From Opitutia bacterium (GTDB lineage Bacteria > Verrucomicrobiota > Verrucomicrobiia > Opitutales > Seribacteraceae): a stretch of DNA of 11,925 nt. Shown one piece after another: positions 1 through 6,628 of this stretch. The translations under genes and the position numbers were made by a program. Below the pieces are notes generated by a model. That model did not search any database. It had not been told where the DNA came from and saw only the letters and a list, made by a program, of their open reading frames with translations. The DNA is taken from contig JABGUO010000004.1 in the NCBI GenBank assembly GCA_018646565.1, positions 1 through 11,925 on the forward strand. The letters are read 5' to 3'. The first letter of the stretch is position 1. Each line of letters begins with the position of its first letter.

Positions 1-1
1 C

Positions 2-2410
2 GGTATCTACCCTCACCTCACCACCTACTCACAAAGCCGCAAAGACGGAAAGTTTTTTAAAGACGGACATCAGGAGTGTGGGATTGGTGGAATCATTCCT
101 TGGGCCGATCAATTATGGATGATCACTTATGCACCTCATAAGCCGAGAGGGTCGGATCATAAGCTTTACTCGATCGATCAAAATATGACCATGACTATCC
201 ATTCTGAAAGTGTGGGTGGTACTCCGGCAGCCCGTATGATTCACGAGGAATCCAAGCAATTGTTTATTGGACATTATGTGATCGATGCCATGGGAAAAGT
301 CCGTGCGATTAACCCCTCTAAGATGCCTGCCCGGGTTACTGCATTTATGCGGCACCTCAAGGATCCGGAAAACTTTGTGTACCTCTACGATATGGAAAAT
401 ATGTTCTACGAGGTAAATGTCCATACTCTCGCATTTAAAAAGCTCTTTCATGATCCTATACCCGGATATCACGGTAAGGGCGGTTTCACTTCACAGGGAA
501 AAGTAGTGGTCAGTAATAACGGTGAAGCGATGAGCGGTCATTTGGATAAACCTGAGCTTTGGCAGGTATCCCAAGACTATATAAAACGAGGCTCGGAGGA
601 TCGTGGCTGCCTGGCCACTTATGACGGTGAAAAGTGGGAAGTGATTGAACGAAGACAATATACCGAAGTCGTCGGTCCCGAAGGAGTACATCCGACCCAA
701 AACGGCAAGGAGGATCCGGTCTGGGCCATCGGCTGGGATAAACGATCTCTTCGTTTACAGGTGATGGAAAACGGAAAGTTCACCACTTTCCTTCTGCCCA
801 AGGGATGTCTGAATAATGATGCAGCCCATGGCTGGTTTACTGAGTGGCCAAGAATTCGGGATGTTGGGCAAAAGGATTTGCTGATGGATATGCACGGTAT
901 GTTCTTTTCGTTCCCCAAAGATTTCACCTCCCAAAATTGTGGCGGCTTGGAACCTATAGGCTCGCATATTCGCTACATTCCAGATTTTTGTTACTGGAAT
1001 GGAAAAATTGTTCTGGCCACGGATGAAGCAAGTATTCAAGGAAACCCTCTAGTCGGGCAGCCTCAATCCAATTTATGGTTCGGGGATTTTGAGGACCTTA
1101 AAAAATGGGGACCACTGAACGCAGCAGGATCGATCTACATGAATGATCGAGTCGAGGAGGATATTCCTTCCGACCCATTCCTCATTAACGGTTTTCCTCA
1201 AAAAATGGTTCACTTGGTTTCGGACCGTCCTGTCACTTTTTCTCTGGAGGTAGATTTTCAGGGAAACGGGCAGTTTGAAGAATATAAAAAGATCAAGACA
1301 GATGGTTATGAATCCCATATATTTGCTAAGGATTTTAAAGGGCAATGGATTCGGGTAGTGACCGACAAAAGTTGTCAGGTATCCATTTCCTTTCAGTTTT
1401 CAGATAATGGCTATCGCAATTCGGCTCAAGAAGATAAGCGGTTCCAATCAATTGCTGATTATGATGAAGGCAACCTTAGCTCTGCCCTACTCTTCCCGAA
1501 TGCTCATAACCGCCATCTTTCTGTACTCAGTTCAGATGGAAATGCTTACGATTTTGATCATGTATCTTTCAAATTCGATCCTTTAAAAAAGGAATCTGTT
1601 GCCAGTAAATGCATAAGTCCTGAAGCCCTCAAGGGATGGGGATCCAAGGCACTTGAAAAAACCCTACGGGAATTCCTCGCTCCCAAAATGGAGTTTTCCG
1701 CAGATGAGGCTTCGGTCATTTTAATCAGCCAAGAGAACCGTTCCATTGTGGGAAAAAAGGGAAATCGTACCGTTCTTCGCCTACCCAAAGGACCTTCGGT
1801 TTATAACAAGACCCTTTCCTTTGGCCATCCGAGAATGCACAGAGAGGTTGAATCTGAGCGAATGCTCGCCAATATTCACGGGACATTCTATGAAGTTCCA
1901 TTTTGGATTGTGGGTCAGGCTCCCCTCTACACCAAGATGCGTCCAATCTGCACTCACAACAAGCAAATCTCGGATTTTTCCACTTGGAATGGGTTACTGG
2001 TACTGGCAGGACTCAAGCCAAATGCTTTCCTATCCGGCCGCGTATTTAATTCTCCAAACGGTAAAACATCACTTTGGTTTGGTGGAATTGATGATCTGTG
2101 GGAGTTCGGTAAGCCTGTAGGAGTTGGCGGCCCCTGGAAAAATACAAAGATTAAAGCAAATGAATCTTCGGATCCCTACCTCATGACCGGATATGATCAA
2201 AAAACTTTGATCCTAGAATCAGATAAGGATTGTACGATCACAGCCGAAATTGATATCGACCACTGGACAGGATTTCACCCATACAAAACTTTTTCCCTAA
2301 GAGCGGGAAAGAACATGACCTTTCAATTCCCCGATGGATTCGCCGCCCATTGGATTCGTTTCAAATCGGATAAGGAAATCAAATCAACCGCTCAACTCAT
2401 TTACAAATGA
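2..2410 (+). CDS. Large protein of unknown function with internal duplication, 5' partial
   Basis: The frame is open to the left edge: codons from position 2 read without a stop into the ATG at 119, so that ATG is internal and the true start lies outside the window. 802 residues are visible. I recognise the protein type (hypothetical proteins next to sulfatases and glycan enzymes in PVC and Bacteroidota genomes) but no characterised function. Typical segments are ECGIGGIIPWADQLW near residue 25, GGTPAARMIHEES, and WPRIRDVG before MDMHG. The composition is beta-rich with regular Trp-Asn-Gly and Leu-Trp-Phe-Gly motifs, which suggests a propeller or other all-beta fold; that is inference. Residues about 238-467 and 568-802 are diverged copies of one unit. 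The stop overlaps the start of the next sulfatase gene (ATGA), indicating co-transcription and translational coupling. No catalytic residues can be assigned. Confidence 0.85.
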   Translation, partial: GIYPHLTTYSQSRKDGKFFKDGHQECGIGGIIPWADQLWMITYAPHKPRGSDHKLYSIDQNMTMTIHSESVGGTPAARMIHEESKQLFIGHYVIDAMGKVRAINPSKMPARVTAFMRHLKDPENFVYLYDMENMFYEVNVHTLAFKKLFHDPIPGYHGKGGFTSQGKVVVSNNGEAMSGHLDKPELWQVSQDYIKRGSEDRGCLATYDGEKWEVIERRQYTEVVGPEGVHPTQNGKEDPVWAIGWDKRSLRLQVMENGKFTTFLLPKGCLNNDAAHGWFTEWPRIRDVGQKDLLMDMHGMFFSFPKDFTSQNCGGLEPIGSHIRYIPDFCYWNGKIVLATDEASIQGNPLVGQPQSNLWFGDFEDLKKWGPLNAAGSIYMNDRVEEDIPSDPFLINGFPQKMVHLVSDRPVTFSLEVDFQGNGQFEEYKKIKTDGYESHIFAKDFKGQWIRVVTDKSCQVSISFQFSDNGYRNSAQEDKRFQSIADYDEGNLSSALLFPNAHNRHLSVLSSDGNAYDFDHVSFKFDPLKKESVASKCISPEALKGWGSKALEKTLREFLAPKMEFSADEASVILISQENRSIVGKKGNRTVLRLPKGPSVYNKTLSFGHPRMHREVESERMLANIHGTFYEVPFWIVGQAPLYTKMRPICTHNKQISDFSTWNGLLVLAGLKPNAFLSGRVFNSPNGKTSLWFGGIDDLWEFGKPVGVGGPWKNTKIKANESSDPYLMTGYDQKTLILESDKDCTITAEIDIDHWTGFHPYKTFSLRAGKNMTFQFPDGFAAHWIRFKSDKEIKSTAQLIYK
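713..1402 (+). repeat. Protein-level internal repeat, copy 1
   Basis: First copy of a unit of about 230 residues inside the large unknown protein. Landmarks in order are FLLPKG, MDMHGMFFSFP, IPDFCYWNGKIVLA, SNLWFGDFEDLKKWG, SDPFLINGFPQKMVHLVSD and GQWIRVVTDK. Each has a counterpart in the same order in copy 2. The copies have diverged at DNA level, so this is an old duplication visible only in translation. Boundaries are approximate. Confidence 0.7.
1703..2407 (+). repeat. Protein-level internal repeat, copy 2
   Basis: Second copy of the unit, running to the C-terminus. Matching landmarks are LRLPKG, ANIHGTFYEVP, ISDFSTWNGLLVLA, TSLWFGGIDDLWEFG, SDPYLMTGYDQKTLILESD and AHWIRFKSDK. Order and spacing follow copy 1, so the protein probably has two equivalent structural modules joined by a linker of about 100 residues. 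Boundaries are approximate. Confidence 0.7.
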
Positions 2411-3831
2411 CCAATAAGATTACCTTTCTCTGTTTCACATTTTTTGCACTGTCAGTATCAGCAAAGCAAAATGTTGTATTCATCTTAGCTGACGATATGA
2501 GTCGGGACACTTGGGGTGCATACGGCGGAAAAGACTGTAAGACTCCAAACATCGATCAATTAGCCATGGATGGAACGCGATTTGATCGAGCCTATTGCAC
2601 GGTGGCCATGTGTGCACCCTTCAGGCAGGAACTTTACAGTGGCAGATCCCCCTGGCGAACGGGAACCCTACCTAATCATTCCAAATCAGTTTCCAGAACC
2701 AAAAGCATTGTTCATTACCTGAAACCCCTCGGTTACCGGGTTGCCCTACTCGGAAAATCTCATGTGGGTCCAAATGAATGCTACCCCTTTGAGCATCTTG
2801 GAGACGTAAGTAAGCGAGTGGATGCCAACCCCGAGACCATGGATAAGGCAAAGGCGTTTCTGGATGACTGTAAGAAAAAGGAAAATCCATTTTGTTTATT
2901 CATTGGGTCCCATGATTCTCACGCTCCATTCACTACTGGTGATCCCTCAGCGTATGACGCCAAGAAAATTAAGGTACCGACCTATTGGATAGATACACCA
3001 GAACTGAGGGAGGTCATGATTCAATACTACGCAGAGATCACTAATTTTGACCGCTTGGTTGGAATGATGCGAAAGGAACTCGAAAAGAGAAATCTATGGG
3101 AAAATACCATTTTCATGGTCTGCAGTGAGCAGGGCACACAGCTTCCATTTGCCAAGTGGACTTGCTATGATAACGGCTTACACACCGGCTTGGTCGCTCA
3201 CTGGCCCAGTCGAGCAAAGCCCGGATCAGTCATAAAAGAACTAATCTCCACTGCTGACATAACACCTAGTTTAGTCAATGAACTGGGAGGCACACTTCAA
3301 AAAGGTACCGTTGATGGAAAAAGCTTCCTCAACTTATTAGCAGGCAAGAACGAATCCATTCATCAATATGTATATGGTGCATTTACCAATTGCCGGATCA
3401 TTGATAACCGCGAGCGAATCTACCCTATCCGCTCAATACGTAATAAAAGATACTCCTTGATCTATAATCCCAATCATCAATCCCTGACCTCAAATGTAAC
3501 TCTCACTCAGGCGTTAAAGATGATTGAGGATACTGAAATAAAACCCAAAGATCTCAACCCGACTGGTTCCTGGGTGGCAAAGGTAGATAAAAGCAAATTT
3601 GAAAAAAAGCTCGTTGCAAAATTACATAACCGCGAAGAATTCGAGCTTTATGACTTACAAAAAGATCCATTTGAAATGGTAAATTTAACAGGTGATTCAA
3701 AATACCTTAAGATTCAGAAAAAACTTAAGGATGCCTTACTCGCTAAATTAAAAGCGTTGGGTGACAGTGATCCAATGTCCACTGAGAAGAGATTTGTTTC
3801 GACCGACCCCAAAAGAGGTAAGAAGAACTAG
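2407..3831 (+). CDS. Secreted family S1 sulfatase with atypical signature
   Basis: Predicted periplasmic arylsulfatase-superfamily enzyme (474 aa) that would hydrolyse sulfate esters or sulfamates; substrate unknown. Residues 1-19 form a short Sec signal ending SVSA. Metal-site Asp29-Asp30 lie in FILADDMS. The formylglycine-forming Cys69 is in CAPFR (69-73), followed by QELYSGR. Lys117 and His119 are in GKSH, His172 is in SHDSHAPF, and the second metal-site block reads CSEQG where most members read SDNG. Trp-Thr-Cys-Tyr-Asp-Asn-Gly follows, with the Lys before it as the likely C-terminal active-site lysine. The core CxPxR is intact, but Phe72, Tyr77 and Ser78 depart from the classical sulfatase signature. 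The start overlaps the upstream stop as ATGA, with no Shine-Dalgarno, consistent with coupling. The sulfatase assignment is firm; activity and subfamily are not. Confidence 0.92.
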   Translation: MTNKITFLCFTFFALSVSAKQNVVFILADDMSRDTWGAYGGKDCKTPNIDQLAMDGTRFDRAYCTVAMCAPFRQELYSGRSPWRTGTLPNHSKSVSRTKSIVHYLKPLGYRVALLGKSHVGPNECYPFEHLGDVSKRVDANPETMDKAKAFLDDCKKKENPFCLFIGSHDSHAPFTTGDPSAYDAKKIKVPTYWIDTPELREVMIQYYAEITNFDRLVGMMRKELEKRNLWENTIFMVCSEQGTQLPFAKWTCYDNGLHTGLVAHWPSRAKPGSVIKELISTADITPSLVNELGGTLQKGTVDGKSFLNLLAGKNESIHQYVYGAFTNCRIIDNRERIYPIRSIRNKRYSLIYNPNHQSLTSNVTLTQALKMIEDTEIKPKDLNPTGSWVAKVDKSKFEKKLVAKLHNREEFELYDLQKDPFEMVNLTGDSKYLKIQKKLKDALLAKLKALGDSDPMSTEKRFVSTDPKRGKKN

Positions 3832-4433
3832 TAAGCCTTGATCCAGTCTACCTGTAATTTAAAAGGCCCGTCTTTTTTATCATATATCATAAATTCGATA
3901 CTACGGATCTTGGAATTAATAAGTGGATGCTCTTCTTTCGATAGCGGTCTCCCCCGCCAACTTACCTCCATTTCATCAAACGGAATCCTTGCCTCCTGCC
4001 AACCCTTCGAGTCACTGCCTGTGCTAAAATTACTGCGGTAAGAAACAGACTTCCCTTCCATCCGAGCACCTAATTTGAAGGTACGGCCATCTCCTTTGTA
4101 ACGAATGTGCAAACCCTCCTTATCACTCAAATTAAAATCTGATGAATTTGTACGGATAGAAGAGAACCCACCACCATTCGTATTGGTAATTCCAGAAAAA
4201 ATTAATCTCTTCTTCTTGAAAGAAAAACCACCCTCTGAACGGCCACCCATTACATTATCATTCACAGTTATCCAATTCGTAGCAGGATTGTCTTCAGTGA
4301 AATCATAAATTAAGTTTTCCATTTCTTTTTGTTTTTTCTTTTTGTTGATAGCTGAAGAGTAGGGTACAAATGCTAGACAAAAAAAGGTAATCAAAAGATA
4401 ACCGTGTGAGAAACTCATTAATAAGTGGTTCAT
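3828..4433 (-). CDS. Secreted CIA30-domain protein
   Basis: 201 aa. The N-terminus (residues 1-28) is hydrophobic and ends YSSA, consistent with a Sec signal; a Lys-rich segment (KKKKQKE) follows. Residues 41-200 match the CIA30 family (complex I intermediate-associated protein 30, a galactose-binding-like jelly roll): YDFTEDNPATNW, NDNVMGGRSEGGF (58-70), GGGFSSIRT (87-95), GDGRTFKLGAR, IPFDEMEVSWRGRPL and a closing GPFKLQVDWI. The family name comes from a mitochondrial assembly factor. Bacterial members are mostly uncharacterised, and the fold resembles carbohydrate-binding modules, so a glycan-binding role fits the sulfatase neighbourhood but is inference. The gene converges on the sulfatase and their stops share CTAG at 3828-3831. 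The start at 4433 has no clear Shine-Dalgarno; Met6 (4418) is an alternative start that keeps most of the signal. Confidence 0.88.
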   Translation of the reverse strand: MNHLLMSFSHGYLLITFFCLAFVPYSSAINKKKKQKEMENLIYDFTEDNPATNWITVNDNVMGGRSEGGFSFKKKRLIFSGITNTNGGGFSSIRTNSSDFNLSDKEGLHIRYKGDGRTFKLGARMEGKSVSYRSNFSTGSDSKGWQEARIPFDEMEVSWRGRPLSKEEHPLINSKIRSIEFMIYDKKDGPFKLQVDWIKAY

Positions 4434-4557
4434 TATATTAACTTACTCTCAATAAATGTGTAGTCAAGGTAAGCATTCCTACCACACTCTTTCCATGAAC
4501 ATAAATCAGCAAAATGAAAAACATTTAATTGACACTATGTATCTAAGCTAACTTGTG
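4434..4557. other. Intergenic spacer between CIA30 gene and vapC
   Basis: AT-rich 124-bp gap between two minus-strand genes, and the only place for a CIA30-gene promoter. On the minus strand a TTGACT (4462-4467) could be a -35 element, and TAATAT lies near the start codon, but the spacing of about 21 nt is poor, so no promoter is claimed. No stem followed by a T run is visible downstream of vapC. CTAAGCTAA at 4543-4551 repeats a sequence in the vapB operator. Confidence 0.4.
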
Positions 4558-4944
4558 CTACCAAAGTATCGAAACTGGGTATTTGCTGAGTTCTTCCTCA
4601 TTTGTCAATAGGTACATATCCTCAGTCAAAGCAGTTGCAGCCAGTATCCGATCGATCGCATCGTCGTGATGATAAGGAAGTTCGGCCAGTCGATAGCAAT
4701 ACTCACGGGTCATTCCAATCGATTTGATATTCCAAATTTTCACCTGTTCCTTTACCCATCTCCTTGGCGTAACTGGCATTTCCAAGCTACCATCATTATA
4801 CTTAAGGGAGAGTTCAAGAACGGATGCATCACTTAAATAAAATTCATTCTTTTGATCTGAAAGAACCTCACTGGCCAATCTACTTAATTTAGATGGCTCA
4901 GAAGTCAGCCAAATAAAAGGAAACGTGTCGAGTAGCACCCGCAT
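4558..4944 (-). CDS. vapC: PIN-domain toxin of a type II toxin-antitoxin system (VapC-like)
   Basis: 128 aa, a usual length for VapC. It is a predicted metal-dependent endoribonuclease that arrests translation when free of its antitoxin. The N-terminal LLDTFPFIW carries the first acidic residue Asp6, Glu44 is in SVLELSLK, and HHDDAIDRILAATAL supplies Asp95 and Asp98, the usual Mg2+-binding set. The C-terminus LLTNEEELSKYPVSILW is typical of this PIN subgroup, although Asn115 sits where many relatives have Asp; this may weaken the metal site or may be a natural variant. The start codon overlaps the antitoxin stop by one base (TAATG), so the pair is translationally coupled. The RNA target cannot be told from sequence. 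Confidence 0.93.
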   Translation of the reverse strand: MRVLLDTFPFIWLTSEPSKLSRLASEVLSDQKNEFYLSDASVLELSLKYNDGSLEMPVTPRRWVKEQVKIWNIKSIGMTREYCYRLAELPYHHDDAIDRILAATALTEDMYLLTNEEELSKYPVSILW

Positions 4945-5177
4945 TAGAAATATACAACAGTATCACCTACGCTACCCGCGATTTCTCTTTTTTCATTAAC
5001 CTTAATAGGTCTGGAGGTAACTGTTCCGACTTCAGGTCTTTGCTCGTTGGGCAGTTGAGAGCATGGAACTAGGCGGGCAATCGGCTTCTTCCCCCGAGCT
5101 AGCACAACTTGCTTTCCATCCTCAACCTGCAAAAGTAATTTAGACAGATTTGTTTTTGCAAAGTGGACGGTGTACAT
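4944..5177 (-). CDS. vapB: Phd/YefM-family antitoxin (VapB-like)
   Basis: 77 aa. Residues 3-38 match the Phd/YefM antitoxin fold: TVHFAKTNLSKLL, then VEDGKQVVLARG and KKPIARLVP. The N-terminal part should dimerise and bind DNA, and the C-terminal tail (residues about 45-77) should wrap and inhibit the PIN toxin encoded immediately downstream. Antitoxins of this family autorepress their operon, and a perfect 9-bp inverted repeat lies 4 bp upstream of the start codon. No Shine-Dalgarno precedes the ATG. The pair is on the opposite strand to the surrounding glycan genes. Confidence 0.92.
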   Translation of the reverse strand: MYTVHFAKTNLSKLLLQVEDGKQVVLARGKKPIARLVPCSQLPNEQRPEVGTVTSRPIKVNEKREIAGSVGDTVVYF

Positions 5178-5180
5178 AAA

Positions 5181-5208
5181 ACTAAGCTAATAAAAAAACT
5201 AGCTTAGT
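5181..5208. promoter_or_regulatory. Inverted repeat, probable vapBC operator
   Basis: ACTAAGCTA (5181-5189) and its exact reverse complement TAGCTTAGT (5200-5208) are separated by 10 bp, giving half-site centres 19 bp apart, close to two helical turns and suited to a dimer pair. It lies directly upstream of vapB. On the minus strand TATAGT (5212-5217) could be the -10 of the vapB promoter, placing the repeat over the start of transcription; TTGACT (5206-5211) overlaps the repeat as an alternative -35. Operator function is inferred from Phd-type autoregulation. An RNA hairpin in the 5' leader is the alternative. Confidence 0.55.
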
Positions 5209-5352
5209 CAAACTATATTAAGTTTATTTGCTACTAATCTGAGATTACTGGAGGGTTAATACATTAAAATCGGAATTTGGTACCATGTTGTCTTGCTTTT
5301 TTTTCTACAGAAGGAGTAATTTTTAGATTATTCGATTTAAACCTAAAGAAAG
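5209..5352 (+). other. Leader region of the main operon
   Basis: AT-rich region between the vapB operator and the oxidoreductase start. It must contain the promoter of the 5353-11703 operon unless transcription arrives from elsewhere, but no convincing -35/-10 pair stands out (TTGCTT at 5293 with TAATTT at 5317 is weak). An eight-T run (5297-5304) is followed by AAGGAG (5311-5316), a good Shine-Dalgarno core with no start codon at usable distance. No riboswitch-like structure was recognised. Confidence 0.35.
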
Positions 5353-6609
5353 ATGAAAAAAATAGCCTATTCTCAAACCCGCCGTAGTTTTCTGAGCAAA
5401 TCTGCCACCGGTGCTACCGCAGCATCCATATTACCCCGGCATATTTTAGGGGCACCTTATGTTCCACCTTCTGAAAAATTCGGTACCGCCTTAATAGGTT
5501 GTGGCGGAAGGGGTCCGGGTACCTATTCTCAATTATGCAAGGGATTGGATGTTGAACTTGTGGGAGCATGCGATGTGGACACAAATAAAGCCAAGAGATT
5601 TTCACTCGCCCGCAGTAAGGGTAAGGCAGAAACATACCAGGATTTTCGTCGCTTGCTCGAAAGAAAGGACCTTGATCTAGTTGCAATTGCGACTCCGCCT
5701 CATTGGCATGCAAGTATTTCGATTGCTGCGGCAGAAGCGGGAATGGATGTTCTTTGCGAAAAACCGATGACTCGCTTCGTTGCGGAGGGCAGAGCTGTGG
5801 TTAATGCTTTCAAACGTTATGGGCGAGTCTACCAAATTGGTACTTTCGGTAGGTTTAACCGAAGCAACGATAAAGCATCTATCCTCAAACACAAAATTAT
5901 GTCTAGCGGTCTAATGAAGGACTGCAATGCGGTAAGGATGAAAAAAGGTGGATTGAAAATCAAACAGTGGAGTGGCACGCCCGGAATTGGACCACAAACC
6001 ATACCCGACACCTTGGATTGGGACCTTTACTGCGGTCCCTCCCCTTGGAAGCCTTACGAAAGCAGACGGACAGGCGGTACGCATCGTGGGTATTGGGACT
6101 ACGAAGGTGGAGGAATGTGTGACATGGGCCAACATCACTTCGACCCCGAACAATGGACCTATGCCAAGGATCATACCAGTCCCGTAGAAATAACTCCATT
6201 TGCCCCACCATCCCATCCTGAGGTCACGGGAATGTGGGCTTGGGTAGAACTTAAGTATGCAGACGGATTCAAATTTGTGATGGAAAGCGGAGAATGGGGC
6301 CCATCTTACGACCGCCATCCAGTCCGGGATGTTTCTCTGGATGACCTGTCCAAGGTTGATCAAGACAAGATTAATTCAATGCCTGACCCCGAGCCTTTAT
6401 TATCATTTGGAGAAGCGGTAAAACAACGCAAACAGGCAGGTGGGCATCCCGAAGCGGCTCACCGGGCAGCCTGCATTCTCCATTTAGCCAATCTGGCCAT
6501 TCGTCTGGGTAGGAAATTAAAGTACGACCCTGACAAAGAAATCTTTATCAACGACAACGAAGCCAATCGTTTTCTTAATCCACCCATGAGTGCCCCTTGG
6601 CGAATCTAA
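5353..6609 (+). CDS. Tat-exported Gfo/Idh/MocA-family oxidoreductase
   Basis: 418 aa NAD(P)-dependent oxidoreductase of the glucose-fructose oxidoreductase family; these oxidise or reduce sugars and cyclitols, and some oxidise glycosides at C3. The N-terminus has a twin-arginine signal, TRRSFLSKS (residues 9-17), followed by a hydrophobic Ala-rich stretch, so the protein should be exported folded with its cofactor. The Rossmann fold starts at ALIGCGGRGPG (46-56). Asp74 in ACDVD follows beta-2, ATPPHWHA is at 113-120, and the EKP motif (136-138) supplies the catalytic lysine. GGGMCDMGQHHFDPEQW holds the conserved C-terminal-domain histidines. The start is fixed because an in-frame stop lies at 5344-5346; the purine-rich GAAAG just before the ATG is too close to be a normal ribosome binding site. 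It is the first gene of the main operon. Substrate unknown. Confidence 0.93.
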   Translation: MKKIAYSQTRRSFLSKSATGATAASILPRHILGAPYVPPSEKFGTALIGCGGRGPGTYSQLCKGLDVELVGACDVDTNKAKRFSLARSKGKAETYQDFRRLLERKDLDLVAIATPPHWHASISIAAAEAGMDVLCEKPMTRFVAEGRAVVNAFKRYGRVYQIGTFGRFNRSNDKASILKHKIMSSGLMKDCNAVRMKKGGLKIKQWSGTPGIGPQTIPDTLDWDLYCGPSPWKPYESRRTGGTHRGYWDYEGGGMCDMGQHHFDPEQWTYAKDHTSPVEITPFAPPSHPEVTGMWAWVELKYADGFKFVMESGEWGPSYDRHPVRDVSLDDLSKVDQDKINSMPDPEPLLSFGEAVKQRKQAGGHPEAAHRAACILHLANLAIRLGRKLKYDPDKEIFINDNEANRFLNPPMSAPWRI

Positions 6610-6628
6610 TACCCAATAAATACTTAAG

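Noticed and set aside
119..121. ATG at 119 as the start of the first gene
   Set aside because: The same frame is open without a stop from position 2, and the upstream residues (GIYPHLTTYS and ECGIGGIIPWADQLW) are conserved family sequence, so this Met is internal.
113..472. 119-codon open frame on the minus strand within the first gene
   Set aside because: Antisense to a well-supported coding frame, with no family-like motif.
1746..2120. 124-codon open frame on the plus strand within the first gene
   Set aside because: Out-of-frame shadow of the second repeat unit, with no domain features.
4529..4557. TTGACA at 4529 as a plus-strand promoter
   Set aside because: No acceptable -10 hexamer lies 16-18 nt downstream, and the next downstream genes are on the other strand.
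5285..5326. 13-codon open frame in the main-operon leader, as a possible leader peptide
   Set aside because: It has no ribosome binding site, no run of regulatory codons and no attenuator-like hairpins after it.
5911..6363. 150-codon open frame on the minus strand
   Set aside because: It lies wholly within the oxidoreductase gene and its translation resembles no family; it is an antisense shadow.
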